Counted from the stretch's first letter, positions 20,401 to 32,979 are shown. The stretch: DNA of 64,000 bases from Rhynchopus sp. YZ270_cl-10 (GCA_964035575.1 OZ037837.1:1240001-1304000), one strand, 5' to 3'. Numbers and translations are program-made. The notes: generated by a model not told the origin, from the letters alone.

Positions 20401-23400
20401 CAGACGAAGGAGGTCGCGCGTGTGGTCTTCTCAGCAGTGTCTGCAGTGGACTCTGGGAACGGTGTTCTCGACCTTTCCCTGAAGAGCGCAAGCGAAGGCT
20501 GTGTGGATGCGAAGTGGGTGTACACAGTTGTAGTGAACTTCGACGCACTCCAGCTGTCGCCTGTGATGACAAGCAACAGCACGAAGCTTTGCACTGGCAA
20601 CGTGGCCGACAGCTGGAACAGTTTCCTGTCCGATGCCCACAAGCTGAATCGCTTCACCCACGAGCACCCCTGTGTGATCTTTGACAAGTCCTCGGAGGAG
20701 GGGCGGCAGGTGCTCAACGCAGTGTCTTTGGTTCTCGGCCTGCGCCACTCGAAAGCGCTCACGTTTGTTGAGGTGACGTGCCACCTGAAGCCCTCGAAGG
20801 CGAAGGACGCCCGCAGCCTGCAGGAGGAAGAGAACGCAAGCTCGGGCTACTACCAGCTGAAGGCGATGAACCCGACGGAGCAGTGGGAGGTGAGCATCGA
20901 GATGCGGCGTGAGGATGGCCAGGAAGGGCTTGCTTTTCTCGATGCAGGTGCTGTGCTGCTGCACAAGATCATCGCGAAGCAGGTGCACCTGGTGAGGGTT
21001 GACATCCGCAACAACGGTGTCGGTGTCGAGGGTGCGGAGCTCCTTCTGCAGGCGCTGCGTGTCAACAGGCATGTTGTGCAGCTCAGCATCTGCGACACTG
21101 AGCAGCAAAACCAAAACCAAAAGCAAAAGCAAAGACCTCTGCAGGTGCGTGACACACACACATGCGACGCAGAGGACGGGGACGATCCACACCTGGGGGA
21201 GGTTGCGGCACAGCGCATGATGCACATCCAGCAGGTCATCAACATCAGGTGTGCGCACAACAGAGGCACCCTTGTGTCAAGCACGTTCTCCGACCTGGGT
21301 GACACCTGGCCGCAGTGCGCCACGGAAGCGCTGTACGACGTGGACGTGGTGGATATGGCCTTCTCGGACCTGTTCGACACCCGCCAGCGTGAGGCTGTTC
21401 TCTTCATCGAACTCCTGCAGAAGGCGGTTGACGCACAGCACCACTCAGCACAACAGGAACTTGCTTCGAACAGGACGTACCCAAAGCTCCCCGGCGCGCT
21501 TGTTGCTGCTGCGCGTTGGTGCGACGCGTCGGTGATGACGTTGCTTCTGGACATGCAATGCGACGCCTGCGAGACGGACGCGTTTGGCGAAACACCACAA
21601 CTGAAGATGTCGCGCCGTCAAAACAGAGGCACAGAGAACTATCTTGATGCCTGTGATCGCTCGCAAGACCTGGCGCAGCGCCTTCACGTGTGTCTGGACA
21701 GGCTCCAGCCTGCAGTGCTCCGGTACGACGAGCCGCTGTGGAAGGTGAAGAACTTTGCGCTGGAGGTGATGCGGATGGCAGACGACCGTGAACACATCTC
21801 TCTCGCAGCTGAGCTGATCCGCAACGTGCGTGCCCGCTACGAAGCCTTCTTTGGGAACGAGCCTGCTGCGCTGTGCGCATCTGAGTACGCCGTGCACGTG
21901 GAGCGCATGATGCACGACATCATGGAAGTGTGCAAGACGTGCTCCGTCCTGGCTGTGCTGCAGTGCCCTCTCCGCCGTCAGGAAGCAAGCCTCTTCTGTC
22001 TCAAGGTGCTTTGCTCGCGTGGGAACGAGCTCTTTCCCCTTGTGGATGCAACAGACGAGATGCGTGCAATGACCGATATGCGCAGCACAGGGCGCAGGAA
22101 GTGTCAAGGTGCCGCTGGGTACCAGAGTTGCGCAAAATTGTGCAATCCGAGAAATCAGTTCAGACAGGAGCAGTGGTCTGCTCTTGCTGAGGAGGAGGAG
22201 CTTCCACGCAGAATGGACAAGAACGGAATCCGCTACTTCGAGCACGAAGTTGCTTTGCAGGACACGGAACCATGGTCAGATATGCAAGAGGCAGACGTGT
22301 GCAGCACGAAGCGCAGAATGTACGAAGGCAGCTACGTTACAAAGCAGCAGTATCTGGACACGGTGTGGAGCACAGCCGAGGAGGAGCCGAAGCAGATACG
22401 CAGGCAGAACGCTGACGGCTACTTTGTCTTCAAACACGACTGGGATGAAGCCGTGGAGGGCGGTGCGTGGGAGGACGGGAAGAAGGAGACACTGCCGACG
22501 CTTGTGGAGCAGTTGCGGCAGCCCTCTCTCAACCTGTACGACCCAACGGTGTTTGGGAGCCGCATTGAAACGGAGGAGAGCAGGGCCCAGCTGCACACGT
22601 GGTCGAGGCTGTGGGGTGCTGTGAACGCTGTGCTGGTGACAAGCACGGAGAAGGAGCGGGTGCTCTTCCGCAAGGTGGAGAATGTGGCGGACACTGTGCT
22701 GATCCACCACCTCCACCTGAAGCGTGGTGAGCTGTACTGCCAGCCCGACATCACTCTCTGGGATGTGGAGCGCCGCTACAGAAACCGTGCTGTGAAGCAC
22801 GAGAAGGACAGCAGAAGCGAGACACAGGAAGCAAGGACGAAGGTGGACTTCACGTCTGACTTCAACGACAACTCAGGAAGACTCTGGAAGGCGTCAGAGC
22901 GCAGATGGACAGGGAGGGGTGGCGAGGAGGCTGCGTATGAAGGCGAGCTTTGCTACGAACATGAGTTCAAAGACAAATGCATGCAGGCACACAAGCAGGC
23001 ACGCAAGGAGAGAGGGGAGGACGTGGGGTTTGATCTGAACACGTTACTCAGATGGGAAGATGCGAAGCCTGAGGACCCTTTCCTGACACACGTCCCTGGC
23101 GAGCAAGTTGAGGTGGAGACACGCAAGAAGAGCAGCAGCACCATGACAACGATTCTCTTCAGCGCGCACGGGAAGATGCACGGCGAGTGTGTGGGGCTGC
23201 TGAGCGACGGACACGACTTCCTCCTCCCTGCGCTTGAGATGTTTGTTGTGGAGGATGTTCAGGCACGTGGCACGTGCCTCCATGTCAGCCTCATCTCACG
23301 TGGCTCGCTGCTGCGCACGGACAAAGAGCTCCGTGCCTGGTGCTCTGGCATACAGCGGACTGGCCTGTCTTCTGTTTGGGGCAAGAACGGTGCTGCGGAT

Positions 23401-25645
23401 GAGTGTTTGCGTCCTGAGAACAAGACAGCAAAGGACGATACATTGGACAGGCAGAGCTTCGTGCGCACAGACGAGTGTGACGTGTTCTTCAGCCGTGAGT
23501 CTCAGATGCTCCACGGAACGGAACGGGAGGCAATGTTGCACGATCTGATGGACACTGTCAGACCTGTGAATGACAGCGCATCTTTCAAGATGCAGGGTGC
23601 AAAGGGACAGGTGAGGAACCATGGTGCGTGCACCCTGCCGGAGGCTGTGCCCAGTACGTACCGCCCAGGGAAGACGTTTTTGAGTGGGTTGAACCGCAAG
23701 AAGCGTCCTGAAGGGGATCACACTGCAGAAGGCATGCCAAGACCACACGGTGACGAACTCCCAAACATCCCGCACGTGGAACTCGCGGAGGATTGGGAGA
23801 AGGATATAGATGTGAACGATGTGGTCACTGTTTCGGGAGCATCCATCCAGGCCTACCACGACGAGCACACAGACGAAGACGCGTTCTTCAAGACGATAGT
23901 CAAGCATGCGCGTGACACACCTGAGGAGTGCCCCCCGCCTGTGAGCGATGTGTACGGAAGGAAGGAGTTCCGCATCACTGTCGGGGAGGTGCAGCAGCTG
24001 CTGAAGACAACCACGATAGTCACGTCGCCGTCCCTCCCACTGCGTTTTGTGCAGTGTCTGATCGGCTCGTTCACGTCTGCGAAACAGCGTCTGCTGTTCT
24101 TCAGAGTATTCCGTGCAACGTCGTTGCTCAGCATCGGCAATAAAAAAGATTGGGAACGTGCGAAACGGATTATCAGAGATGCTGTGCAAAGTTTTGTTGC
24201 AAGGGACGAACAAGGCCTAGACTCTGCACGTCGTGACCTGGATGCACGTGGCGATACGAGAAGCTACTACATCCATCTGCTTCTCCTCAGCCTTACTAGA
24301 CAACAACTTGAGTATCTGGACGGCAACCTTGATGACGACGGTGCAGAGCCTATTGAAGTCACCCGTGACAAGTTCACATCGTGGATGGCCACCGTACAGG
24401 CGGAACCTGCACACTACGGCTTCACCTCAAAGGAACATGCGAGACAGACGTTGGCGAAGTCGCTGGTCGAACTGAGCACAGAAATGTGCGTCTCGCAGCA
24501 GGGCTTCTCCTTCACCTCCGGCACGGACGGTGAGCACAGCCAGCTCTGTGAGAAGACGCACCACAGCATCGCCATCCTTGTGGCCACTGGGATGAACTTC
24601 TGTGACCGAAGACCCACCCTGCGTGAGGCACCAAAGTACTTCGTGAGAACAGCACGTGAAGGAACAAAGGCACACGAGGGCTGGACCTACTTCCAAGAAG
24701 GGAAGGAACGTGAATTTGTGGACCGTCTGAAGGTGCTGTACACATGCATCTTCGAATCTGCAAGGAAACAGCGTGTGCGGAACATGTGTGCCATCCCTGT
24801 GTATCTTGCTACTTATTCTGCTCGCCTTGGGTTTGAGCTGAAACTTGAAGTTGCAGAAATGTACTTGCGTGCGCAGTTCGAACTCCTTGCAGAACAGGAT
24901 TGGGGTTTTGAAAACGTATGCATGCTCTTTGTCTTGCTTTGTCTCACTTCTTGCTCTTTCATGTATGCGATACTGTCCTCCCCTCCTGCAACTAAGAAGG
25001 AGGACAGTCAAGCTGTCTGAATGGCGGCCACACTAAAGCAACAGATTATCAAGAACAAGAAAACAACAGCAGCAGAAAACCAAAACCCCATCTTTGTTTC
25101 AAAGACTTTATTGTGTTCCTCTTTCACATTACCTTTAAATCACTGCACAACAGTACTGGTTGAGGGCTCAGGATGACACCGATATGGCACGCCGCATCTT
25201 GAAGAAAGGACTGCACGAGTGTGGCGACTACAACAACGAGGCACAGGGGTTGTATTTGAGGTGCAACATCGTTTTGCACAAGAAAGACGCGAAGTTTCTT
25301 GCAGTACGCCTCGCGCAGCTGAAGAAATCACCTTCGCTTTTGTCCCCATCTGAATCGCCGGCACTGCTGCAGGGACAGCACGGCATGTTTTGGGAGGAAG
25401 CGAGGGATACCTGGTACACGGACGGAGCAGACTGGGCGGCCACATCGACAGGTGCGCTGATGAACTACAACATTTCGAAGAAGGCACTTAACCTCGACTT
25501 TTCTGCATTGAACAGCACCAGCTCCGTTGCCGATGAAGGTGATGAAGACTTCGCTGCAGTTGGAAGACGGATGAATCGGCCGTTGCGGGCTTCGCGTTGC
25601 AGTGGAGGAGACGATAGCGCAGCTGCACTGAACGGACGTGGCTAG
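17428..25645 (+). CDS. Giant RIIa-docking / ADP-ribosyltransferase / LRR-ankyrin protein, two exons
   Basis: Exon 1 is 17428-24915 and exon 2 is 25154-25645, giving 2,659 residues. Residues 6-43 ('ILKLVDELVNELLQHKPCDP', then 'LAHLACYIDGL') match the RIIa/DPY-30 helix pair that dimerises and docks on A-kinase-anchor-like helices. Residues of about 800-960 are an arginine-type ADP-ribosyltransferase: R869 in CYRG, 'SAFSSTSTD' at 890-898 and E936-E-E938 before WLFP, giving a complete R-S-ExE set. A weak leucine-rich segment ('VRVDIRNNGVGVEGAELLLQ') lies near 1187 and a weak ankyrin-like one near 1350-1390. The other ~1,700 residues are not recognised, including a conserved-looking C-terminal part crossing the intron. 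The ATG at 17428 is chosen because the docking helix starts there; an in-frame upstream codon at 17296 adds only low-complexity residues. No membrane segment is convincing. It may modify proteins at a docked site such as a flagellum, which is inference. Confidence 0.85.
24916..25153 (+). other. Spliceosomal intron in the giant gene
   Basis: A 238-base intron begins GTATGC after codon AAC and ends with a pyrimidine-rich tract and ACAACAG. It lies in phase 0. Joining the exons gives '...EQDWGFEN-YWLRAQDD...', a smooth continuation, whereas reading through gives a hydrophobic run and a stop at 25018. Confidence 0.85.
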
Positions 25646-26258
25646 CGTACCAACAAAGGCGGAGGGTCTTATTACCGTTTCCGTAAAAAATGTTGTGTGT
25701 TTTGCTTTTGGTATATTTTCCCTGCATCAGTGTTTTGATCTTTTTCGGTTTTCCAACCAAGAAGCAAAGTCTTCACTGCATGCACAGTGTTATGTTACCC
25801 TTTTTTATGTTCAGACAAATAATTTGTGGTGGTAAATGATTCAAACGAGAATTTTCTTCATTTCGTTCAGTTAGTCTGACTATTATTTTGCGATGTTTGC
25901 TGACTGTTCCACAGAACGGAACTTGTATGCGATATTTGCCTGGATTGGCAGCAATACGCATGTGCACGGAATACTACACACAACCTTTATAATTTCCTGG
26001 TCGCGATAGTTTTGCAAACTTTCCTGCAGTCAACGCAGGGAAATAATAATAAACGATACAGGATATTGGGTGGTTCAGTGATTCCACAGAACCGACGCCA
26101 TTGATGTGTCTCAACCAAAACCAAATCAATTAAAAAAGAGAGAGCGTTTGAAGTAAAGAAAATTGTTTTCGTTTCTTTTGACTGCATATCCATCTAAAAA
26201 GGGAAGAGTTTTATTTTCCCCTGTTTACAGTCTTTTGAGCAACAAGCAAAGAGTAACG
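25646..26258. other. Intergenic stretch
   Basis: No gene. It is A/T-rich with an AATAAA-type signal near 26047, which could serve the giant gene's 3' end. Confidence 0.5.
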
Positions 26259-26429
26259 AGTCTCTCGAGCCTTTTTGTACTCCTATTCTACAAAAGTGGC
26301 ATATTTGAGCCACACCACAAATACAAAATGCTTCTTGCCACCCCTTCATCACGCCCTCACCACCACCACCACCACCACCCCCACCAGCATTACAGGCATC
26401 CTTGCCTCTCTTCCCCACAACACACAACA

Positions 26430-26493
26430 CACAACACACCTTTTCTTTCCTCCATACCCTCCTCCCCTCCCCTCCTTTTTCACTACATCCTTC
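26430..26493 (+). promoter_or_regulatory. Long pyrimidine tract ending in a splice-acceptor-like TAG
   Basis: About 60 bases of almost pure C/T end in 'CTTCCGTAG', 45 bases before the ATG at 26539. It looks like a 3' splice site for an intron in the leader (or a trans-splice acceptor). 'TAGCCTTTC' plus 'GTTTTC' recurs before the 49274 gene. No partner donor was identified. Confidence 0.4.
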
Positions 26494-26538
26494 CGTAGCC
26501 TTTCGTTTTCTGCCACCCACCCCCCTGCCCCCCTATCA

Positions 26539-27066
26539 ATGATGACCACTGCGGTGAGTGTCTTGGTGTTGCTGTCTTGCAATGTCCTGTGTTCTGCACA
26601 GGAGGTTGCGCATAACAGCACCGCCGTACCTGCCAGGGTGACCGCGGGGGGAGGAGGCGGGGGAGGGACCGATATTGTCTTCGTCCTTGTGGTGGCGTCG
26701 CTGTGTGGGGTGTGCAGTTTGGTGTTCGGGATTGGGATGGGCTTGGTGATCAGAAGGAGGAAAGAGGCGAGGGATCAGAGACGTGCCACCGCTGTTCAAA
26801 ACGCTGAGGTCTTTGTTGCAAGCGCTGACAGCACAGAGGAGGACATCCCGCTTGACACATACTCAGAACAGTTTGAAGTCTGCTCGGAGCTCTCGCATTT
26901 CGAGCTCGAAGGGGAGGCAGCCCACCCTCAGCACGCAATGGTGTCGTTAGATGCGATTCTCCAGAGCACGTCTCTCCACTCGATGACAAGGAAGCCAATC
27001 CCATTTCATGCTATCGACATGGATTGCGATGGGAGAGAGGTGTTTGGATCGGAGATAGTTGTGTAG
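26539..27066 (+). CDS. Small type I membrane protein, unknown function
   Basis: A 175-residue protein. Residues 1-20 form a signal peptide (hydrophobic 'AVSVLVLLSCNVLCSA'). Asn26 in 'HNST' is an N-glycosylation site. Gly37-43 is a seven-glycine hinge. Residues 45-71 are one membrane span (starting DIVFVLVVASL), followed by the stop-transfer signal RRRK at 72-75. The ~100-residue cytoplasmic tail is acidic, rich in Ser and Glu, with no known domain. The predicted ectodomain is only about 25 residues, so it is more likely a subunit or signalling adaptor than a receptor. The ATG at 26539 is preferred because the signal peptide starts there; the open frame extends 88 codons upstream only through low-complexity leader. 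A dead partial copy lies at 14608-15257. An AATAAA at about 27184 could be its poly(A) signal. Confidence 0.8.
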   Translation: MMTTAVSVLVLLSCNVLCSAQEVAHNSTAVPARVTAGGGGGGGTDIVFVLVVASLCGVCSLVFGIGMGLVIRRRKEARDQRRATAVQNAEVFVASADSTEEDIPLDTYSEQFEVCSELSHFELEGEAAHPQHAMVSLDAILQSTSLHSMTRKPIPFHAIDMDCDGREVFGSEIVV

Positions 27067-27344
27067 AAGGAGGGGAGCAAAGAGAGGGGAGGAAGGGGAA
27101 GAGGGTACACCAAAAAAAGGGATTTTTAAAAAAAATATCTTAGGATTCCCCAAGCGGGTCTTTAGGCGATTGTCGACACAACAAAATAAACCTTCAATTT
27201 TTTGTTTTTCTTTAATTTTTTTGTTGATATGATTCAAAACAACAAGACACAGTCTAAATTCCCGAGGAAAGCTTTTAAAGGGAAAATGAGCAGCTCAGGA
27301 TTCAATGCTATACAAACTTTGTTTTTTCTTCTTCTCTTTTTTTT

Positions 27345-27392
27345 TGGTACACTGTCAGGGCTTTGTATTTCAAGTCAATTTTTTTTTTCCCT
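27345..27392 (+). repeat. Dispersed motif 'GTACACTGTCA...TTTGTATTTCAAGTCAA' with T run
   Basis: A block of about 45 bases ending in a T run. Other copies, all on the plus strand, lie near 29133, 30356, 42850 and 48950. The 30.3-kb and 48.9-kb copies also share 20-30 bases upstream (CCCGGTAC, then ACCAAG). Short and noncoding. It could be the end of a SINE or of a small RNA transcribed by RNA polymerase III. Confidence 0.6.
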
Positions 27393-27939
27393 TTTGTCCA
27401 CAGTACACCCTTCAACCCTGACACAACACACACATAACAATATTGTACAAAGAAAGCGCAGTACGTACACGTACACACTGCGAATAAAGATACCACATGC
27501 GCTAAGGTGGGTTACAAGCGGCACATGGCTCAAATGGTGTTGTGTGAGTTTGCATATGGGACAGTCCATAAACACCCCCCATCTAAAAGGTAACCTTTTG
27601 ATTTTTTTTTGCACATTAGATAACTTCCACTCGGACTTTTTGCTCAATTTTTGCTTCTTTGAACTCAGGATAACGTTTAGGTGGGGGGTGTTTATGGACT
27701 GTCCCGTATAAGATGTGGGGACATTCTACCATTTGAGATGCGCCCTATGAGTGTCTGTGCGACTGTGCGACTGTGTGACCTGCCACACATTTTTCCCTAT
27801 TTTTTTTTTAAAGGTGACTCAGCAACGAGAGGAACATAGGGTCATCTTAGAAACCATTTTTTTTTGAACGCCAAAAAGCCATAGCCTCAGGGATAGTGAA
27901 AGTCTCTCGTTATGGAGGCCTTTTGATCAATGATGATTG

Positions 27940-28108
27940 TACACGACGTTGAAGTAAATTACTTTACTTGTGGTTTTACATGTCATTTTTTTTACTTTTG
28001 TGTTTAAGCTGTACGCTTACGTTTTTATGTGTACCACAAGTAAACTATTTTTACAAGTAAAATTACATGTAAAACCACAAGTAAAGTCATTTACTTCAAC
28101 GTCGTGTA
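27940..28108. mobile_element. 169-bp hairpin MITE
   Basis: Terminal inverted repeats of about 45 bases start 'TACACGACGTTGAAGTAAAT' and mirror at 28108. The interior also has partial symmetry (ACAAGTAAA/TTTACTTGT). No coding capacity. A target duplication is not obvious. Confidence 0.8.
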
Positions 28109-28172
28109 GGGAAGGGAGGTTTCTCGTAAGTCGATAAGCGAGTTTGCGTCGTATTTTTTTCTTTTTTTTTTA

Positions 28173-29113
28173 TCAGTCCTATTCGTGGTCATTTACCCCC
28201 CCCCCTTTGGGTCGGTGAACCGGAAATTTTGGAAATAAGGGGGTAAAATAAGGGGGGGGGGTAAATGAGGGGGTAAGGGGGGGGGGGGGTAAATTACCAT
28301 GTTATGGGTTAGGTCATGTTTTTGGGTGGGAAGGGGGGACTTTTTCATACACGGTGGGGTAAAATTTTGCACAACACAGTGTGACAACACATGCTCTCAT
28401 GACAAATGTGTCATCTGAAAAAAATTCCTCACTTCCTTGCGACATCGCAAGCAGTCATGCATCATGGATCCACATCATCCACATCATCTTTCTGCCCGTG
28501 CCTGAACCATGACTGGTCAGGGATCACGGTGTTGCCTCAGATTCCGTGAGGTGTCCCAAACGTATCGCCCACGCAGCACAAACGTACCCACCTGCACCCA
28601 TCTACCTGCACACGTGATGTAAAACAGGGTGAAAGATTATTTGCACTTTACCCCTTTCCTCATTTCGAGCTTGTCTCCAGCTTCAAATCAGACGAGTCCT
28701 ACAGTCTCCGGATGTACGACCCGCTGAACACATCAGCCCCTCCCAGCAAGCCATAAAACAAAACAGGTATGCGCTGCACTAAGTGAAACTATTACCCCAT
28801 AATTACACGCCAGGTGGTGTTTTGCCACTCGTTCCCTGAACCCCCTCGCTTCGCTCGTGGGTTTAGGTCACTCGTGACAAAACACCACCTGGCGTGTTGC
28901 GGCGATAATTACCCAAAAATTACCTGGTGGCTGGTACTTTACCCCCCCAGGGGGGTAAAGTACCAGCCACAACAGGGTATTATAAGGGGGGGGGGGGTAA
29001 ATTACCATGTTATTTTGGCCTGAACCGTTTTTTTCTGAAAAAGGGGGTAAAATAAGGGGGGGGGGGGTAAATTTAGGGGGGGGGGGGGGGTAAATGACCA
29101 CGAATAGGACTGA
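28173..29113. mobile_element. Non-autonomous TIR element with G/C-run ends
   Basis: 941 bp with terminal repeats 'TCAGTCCTATTCGTGGTCAT' plus 'TTACCCCCCC', flanked by TA on both sides (28171-28172 and 29114-29115). Inside are further hairpins: 28811-28897 with 'CAGGTGGTGTTTTG' arms, and 28928-28979 with 'GGCTGGTACTTTACCCCCC' arms. No transposase. The TA flanks suggest a Tc1/mariner-type helper. Confidence 0.8.
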
Positions 29114-29115
29114 TA

Positions 29116-32100
29116 TATTTTTCTTTGGTGGGAGTACACTGTCACGAGAGGGCTTTGTATTTCAAGCCAACTTTTCTTTTTTTTTAAAGGTGGCTAAGCA
29201 ACGAGAGGCTTAGGATCATCTTAGAAACTGTTCTTTCTTTTTTTTTGCTGTTGTTGTTCAATGTTTGATACAAAAGAAAGGGTGTACCTCATAACATATT
29301 CATCCTCGATATTGAGAGAGTAGGGGGGGTACACTTCCTAATTTCTATGTATTTTTTTGCCCTCAGAATCCATCAAAATACGGTATTTTGTGTTTTCTGA
29401 CGTCAACCTGAATACAGTGCTCCTTAACACTCTTTACCATTTTGATTTGTTTTTGTCTATTTTTTTTTTTTTTAAACTTTTTGAAACGGCTCACAACTCC
29501 CGCCATGGGTTTCCTGAAGAACTAAAAAAAAAAGAAAAAAATGCATATTTTGTTTGAATATGGATAAGTCAATTTTTTGAGTTGTTCCACAGTTTTGGTT
29601 TACCAAAACAAACAAACAAAATATAGTGGAGTTCATCTTCGGGTGTCTACACTAATACAACCAAGTTTTTCAAAAAAAAAAGAAAAAGTGGGCAATAATA
29701 TTTGGACAAGAATGCTAATACTCTTTCCCCTTACCCTCTTTTTTCCCCCTCCTCCTGTGTGTGGGTGATAGTCTTTGGCAAAACAAACCTCGTTTTTTTT
29801 TTGAGCTTTCATCCGGATGGCTGGCATCGTACGTGGGTCAGTCAGAGGTGTTTGCATCAACAACCACAGTTTTTCTTTCACTCCGGGGTTCGATAACCCA
29901 GGGAGCGTAAGTCTCTGCGTCCCAGAGGCGTTTTGCACTATCAGCTTCACCCTTTTTTTCCCCTTCCCCTCTTTTTTTCTCTTTTATTTTTCTCTTTTTG
30001 CGCACACCTTACCTATTATCTTAGCTTTGGGGTTAGTTAAAGTCTCTCGCTATTTTTTTCTCTCGATATTTAGGCTATGGGTACACGCTGCTTTAAATTA
30101 TTTTTTTTTCATCTTTTTTTGAAATCTTTTTTTTAGCAAAACGAAAAAAGCACATCAATATGGATGCTTATCACAGTAGGTAGGGGGGCCGACTCGCATG
30201 AAAGCAAAATTACTGAAATACTCCCCCCAAAAACAGGGTCCTCAAGGGGGTGCAAAAAAAAAATTTTTGCACCCAACGGCAAGCAGACAGTGCTAACAGG
30301 GACGCCAAAGATGGAGCTTCTTTTTTTTAGGGATAACTTCCCGGTACAGCCTGTCATTGTACCAAGATACACTGTCACAAGAGGGCTTTTGTATTTCAAC
30401 TCTACATTTCTTTACTTTTACTGCCCAAGCAGACAAAAAAAAACACTGTGAAAAGACGAGCTCTCTGTTCTGGGCACACCCTCTGAGCTGTCTTATTTGT
30501 GACTTTTATGTTGCGTACCTTGGAGTGTGTCCCTTTGGGTCCTTGAGCAGGTTTGAGGAGAAGCGCGGTCATCGTGAGCAGCCTTCCTCACCACTTTTGG
30601 GTTATAGGCGGGCCTCCGGCTCACCCTGGAGTGTGTTCCTTTTGGCTCTTTGGTGTCGTTTGCATGAAGACACCTTTTTTTTTTTTGAAGGGAGTGTTTG
30701 TTTTCAAAATAATAGTAGTCTGATGACGAAGTACGAGGCTTCGCCATCATGCAGAGGGTTATCCTAACCCTCTCACCCCCCCTTTATTTTGTGGGTAATT
30801 TTAGTGCACCCTATATTATACCTTCTGTTCAGTAGAATAGAAGGTGTATGAAATGTTTTTGTGGAGTTTCCCCCCCCCCAAAAAAAAAGTGCACGAAATC
30901 AAAGACACGAAAAAGGAAATGATTTTTTTTTTGACCTTTTTGTTGGATATGCCCCTCTCTTTTAGCGTTTAGCTTTTTTATTTTATTTATTTTATTTTTT
31001 TTTTTTTTCCTTTTCAAATTTTGAGTGTTTTTAGAAGCCAACGAACGAACGAGGCTGCTTGCATCTCAAAAAAAAAAAAAATAGGGGGAAAAAAAAGGGG
31101 GGATTTTTTTATTATTTTTCTTTACCTACGGACAATTCATCTGTTTTCTCCCCCTTTCCCCAAAAAGCAGAAACTTTTTGTCACTTTTTTTGTCCCCCTT
31201 TTTTTAAACTTTTCTTACAACCCCCGCCCTTTCCTAATTTGAAATGAGTGTGTCCCTAGGTTGCCTGCATCTATACCCTTGAAATTCATTAGCCTTCGGG
31301 TGACTTTGTGTACAGAACCCGTCTTCGGACAGGTGATTGTCGAAACTACAAAAAAAAACCCCATGATTCATTCAGGATATCGGGATGTATTCATAGTTTC
31401 TCTTTTCTCCCCCTTTTTTTACAAGGTGATTAGTGAGCACAAGAGGCTTCAGGATTCATCTTAGCCATTTTTTTGACCTAAAATGAAATGCCAGTTCATA
31501 CAGGGCCACGCAACGCCAGTTTTATGGTGTTTCGGTGAGCGGCGCGAGACAGCGTGCCCCCTGCGGGTTGCGTATGGGTAGTGGTGCTGCCCAGTGCGCA
31601 CCCTCCATTTTCAAAAGGGTGTGTCCTTTGTATCCTCTTCAGGTAAAAGACAAAAATGTGTTAACACACTACTCTGCCTCAGTACAGTACCAGCCTTTGT
31701 AGGTGCAGACACGCCATCCAAAGTACACAGTCACGAAAGGGATTTGTCTTTCACGTTTAATTCTTAGAAAGCATCAGACGTGTGGTCAGCAAATTTTCTT
31801 CTTTTTTTTCAATTTTTGTTTCTTTCTGAGGGTACATGTTTCGCACCCTCTTTACCTTCTTTCCGTTTAGAAAGTATATGAAATCATTTTTCGTTCTTTT
31901 TTGCGTGGCGTACCAAACTAAAAAGCTGAAAGTGGCTTTATTTGTCTTTTCTTTTTTTTTTTTTCAAAAAGAAATTTGGGAGCATTTTTGTGGATCCTTC
32001 TTCTTCCTGTGCTATCAATTTATTGAATGCATATGTTGAAATACTTTCTTTCAAATACGTACTAGGGAGGGGTGCCGTTCTATCCTTTTGATTTAACGCC

Positions 32101-32979
32101 GGATGTACGTTTCGAGCAGCGCAGCGCAGAGAAATGAAATATCATTTTTTTTTTTTTTAAATGCCACTTTTCCATTTTTTTTCCAATTCCATTTTCCCCA
32201 CCCCAATTATTATTTACTTCCCCTTTTTTTGTTGTTCTGTTTCAGCGTCTATTTTCTTTTGACGATGAAAAAAAAAGTGAAGTGCAAGAAACGAAAAAAT
32301 ACAATTGTATTTTTGTGGACTTTCTTTAAGCAATACAAAGCCCCTAATGTCCCCATATATTTCGCGACAATTTTCTGTGCTCGGGTCCCTTTCGAAAATA
32401 GCCGTACCCTCGGTATTAGATGCAGGTTATTCCTAACTCTGGAGCCTTTTTGCCGAAATTTCAGGGGCTCCGCTACCGTATAAAGTTCTGTTGCGGCGCA
32501 ACAGAAGTCTAAAAAAAAGAAAAAAAAAAAAAAAAAAAAATCCCATGGTTGAACCACGGGAGTACCATGGGGAACTGGGTTGCTGACCGCACTATCCAGT
32601 CTGTACCTCAATTTTTTTTTGCCTGCGGCGCCATTTTTCCTTTTTTGCTCCGCAAAAAAGGATTCTATGTGTGACACTGTGTTGTAAAAAAGCTAGATTC
32701 TTACACCGTACCCTACATTTTTTCGCCTGCGGCGCCATTTGTTTGATTTTTTTTGCTCCGCAAAAAAAAAAAAATTACAGTTCCCTATGTTCCCAATGTC
32801 CCTGGTCAGCAGTGCAGAAAAATTTTTGGGCACAAAAACAGCTAGCGCAGGGTGAAAAAAAAAACCCCGCAACAGAACTCAAAAAAAATCTGAAAACGTA
32901 GCGGAGGGGCTGCGAAATTTTGAAAAAAAAAAAAAAAAAAAGTCGAGCCTTGGGCTAAGTTGAACAAAAAAAAAAAAAA
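29116..32979. other. Gene-free, homopolymer-rich stretch
   Basis: About 3.9 kb with many T and A runs and no supported gene. It holds copies of two dispersed motifs ('ACTGTCAC...TATTTCAA' near 29133 and 30370, and 'GAGGCTT(C)AGGATCATCTTA' near 29198 and 31442). Two reverse-orientation copies of the GGCGCC module lie near 32618-32660 and 32722-32770. Confidence 0.55.

Noticed and set aside
26554-26601. Possible 48-base in-frame mini-intron (GTGAGT...CTGCACAG) in the membrane-protein gene
   Set aside because: Its removal would delete the core of the signal peptide, and 48 bases is much shorter than the 238-base intron seen nearby. Kept as exon.
29880-29930. GGGTTCGATAACCC, like a tRNA T-arm
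   Set aside because: No matching acceptor, D or anticodon arms at tRNA spacing.
31059-32480. Several frames of 60-126 codons rich in Lys or Phe
   Set aside because: Homopolymer A/T runs keep frames open. No domain, no codon bias, no plausible start context.
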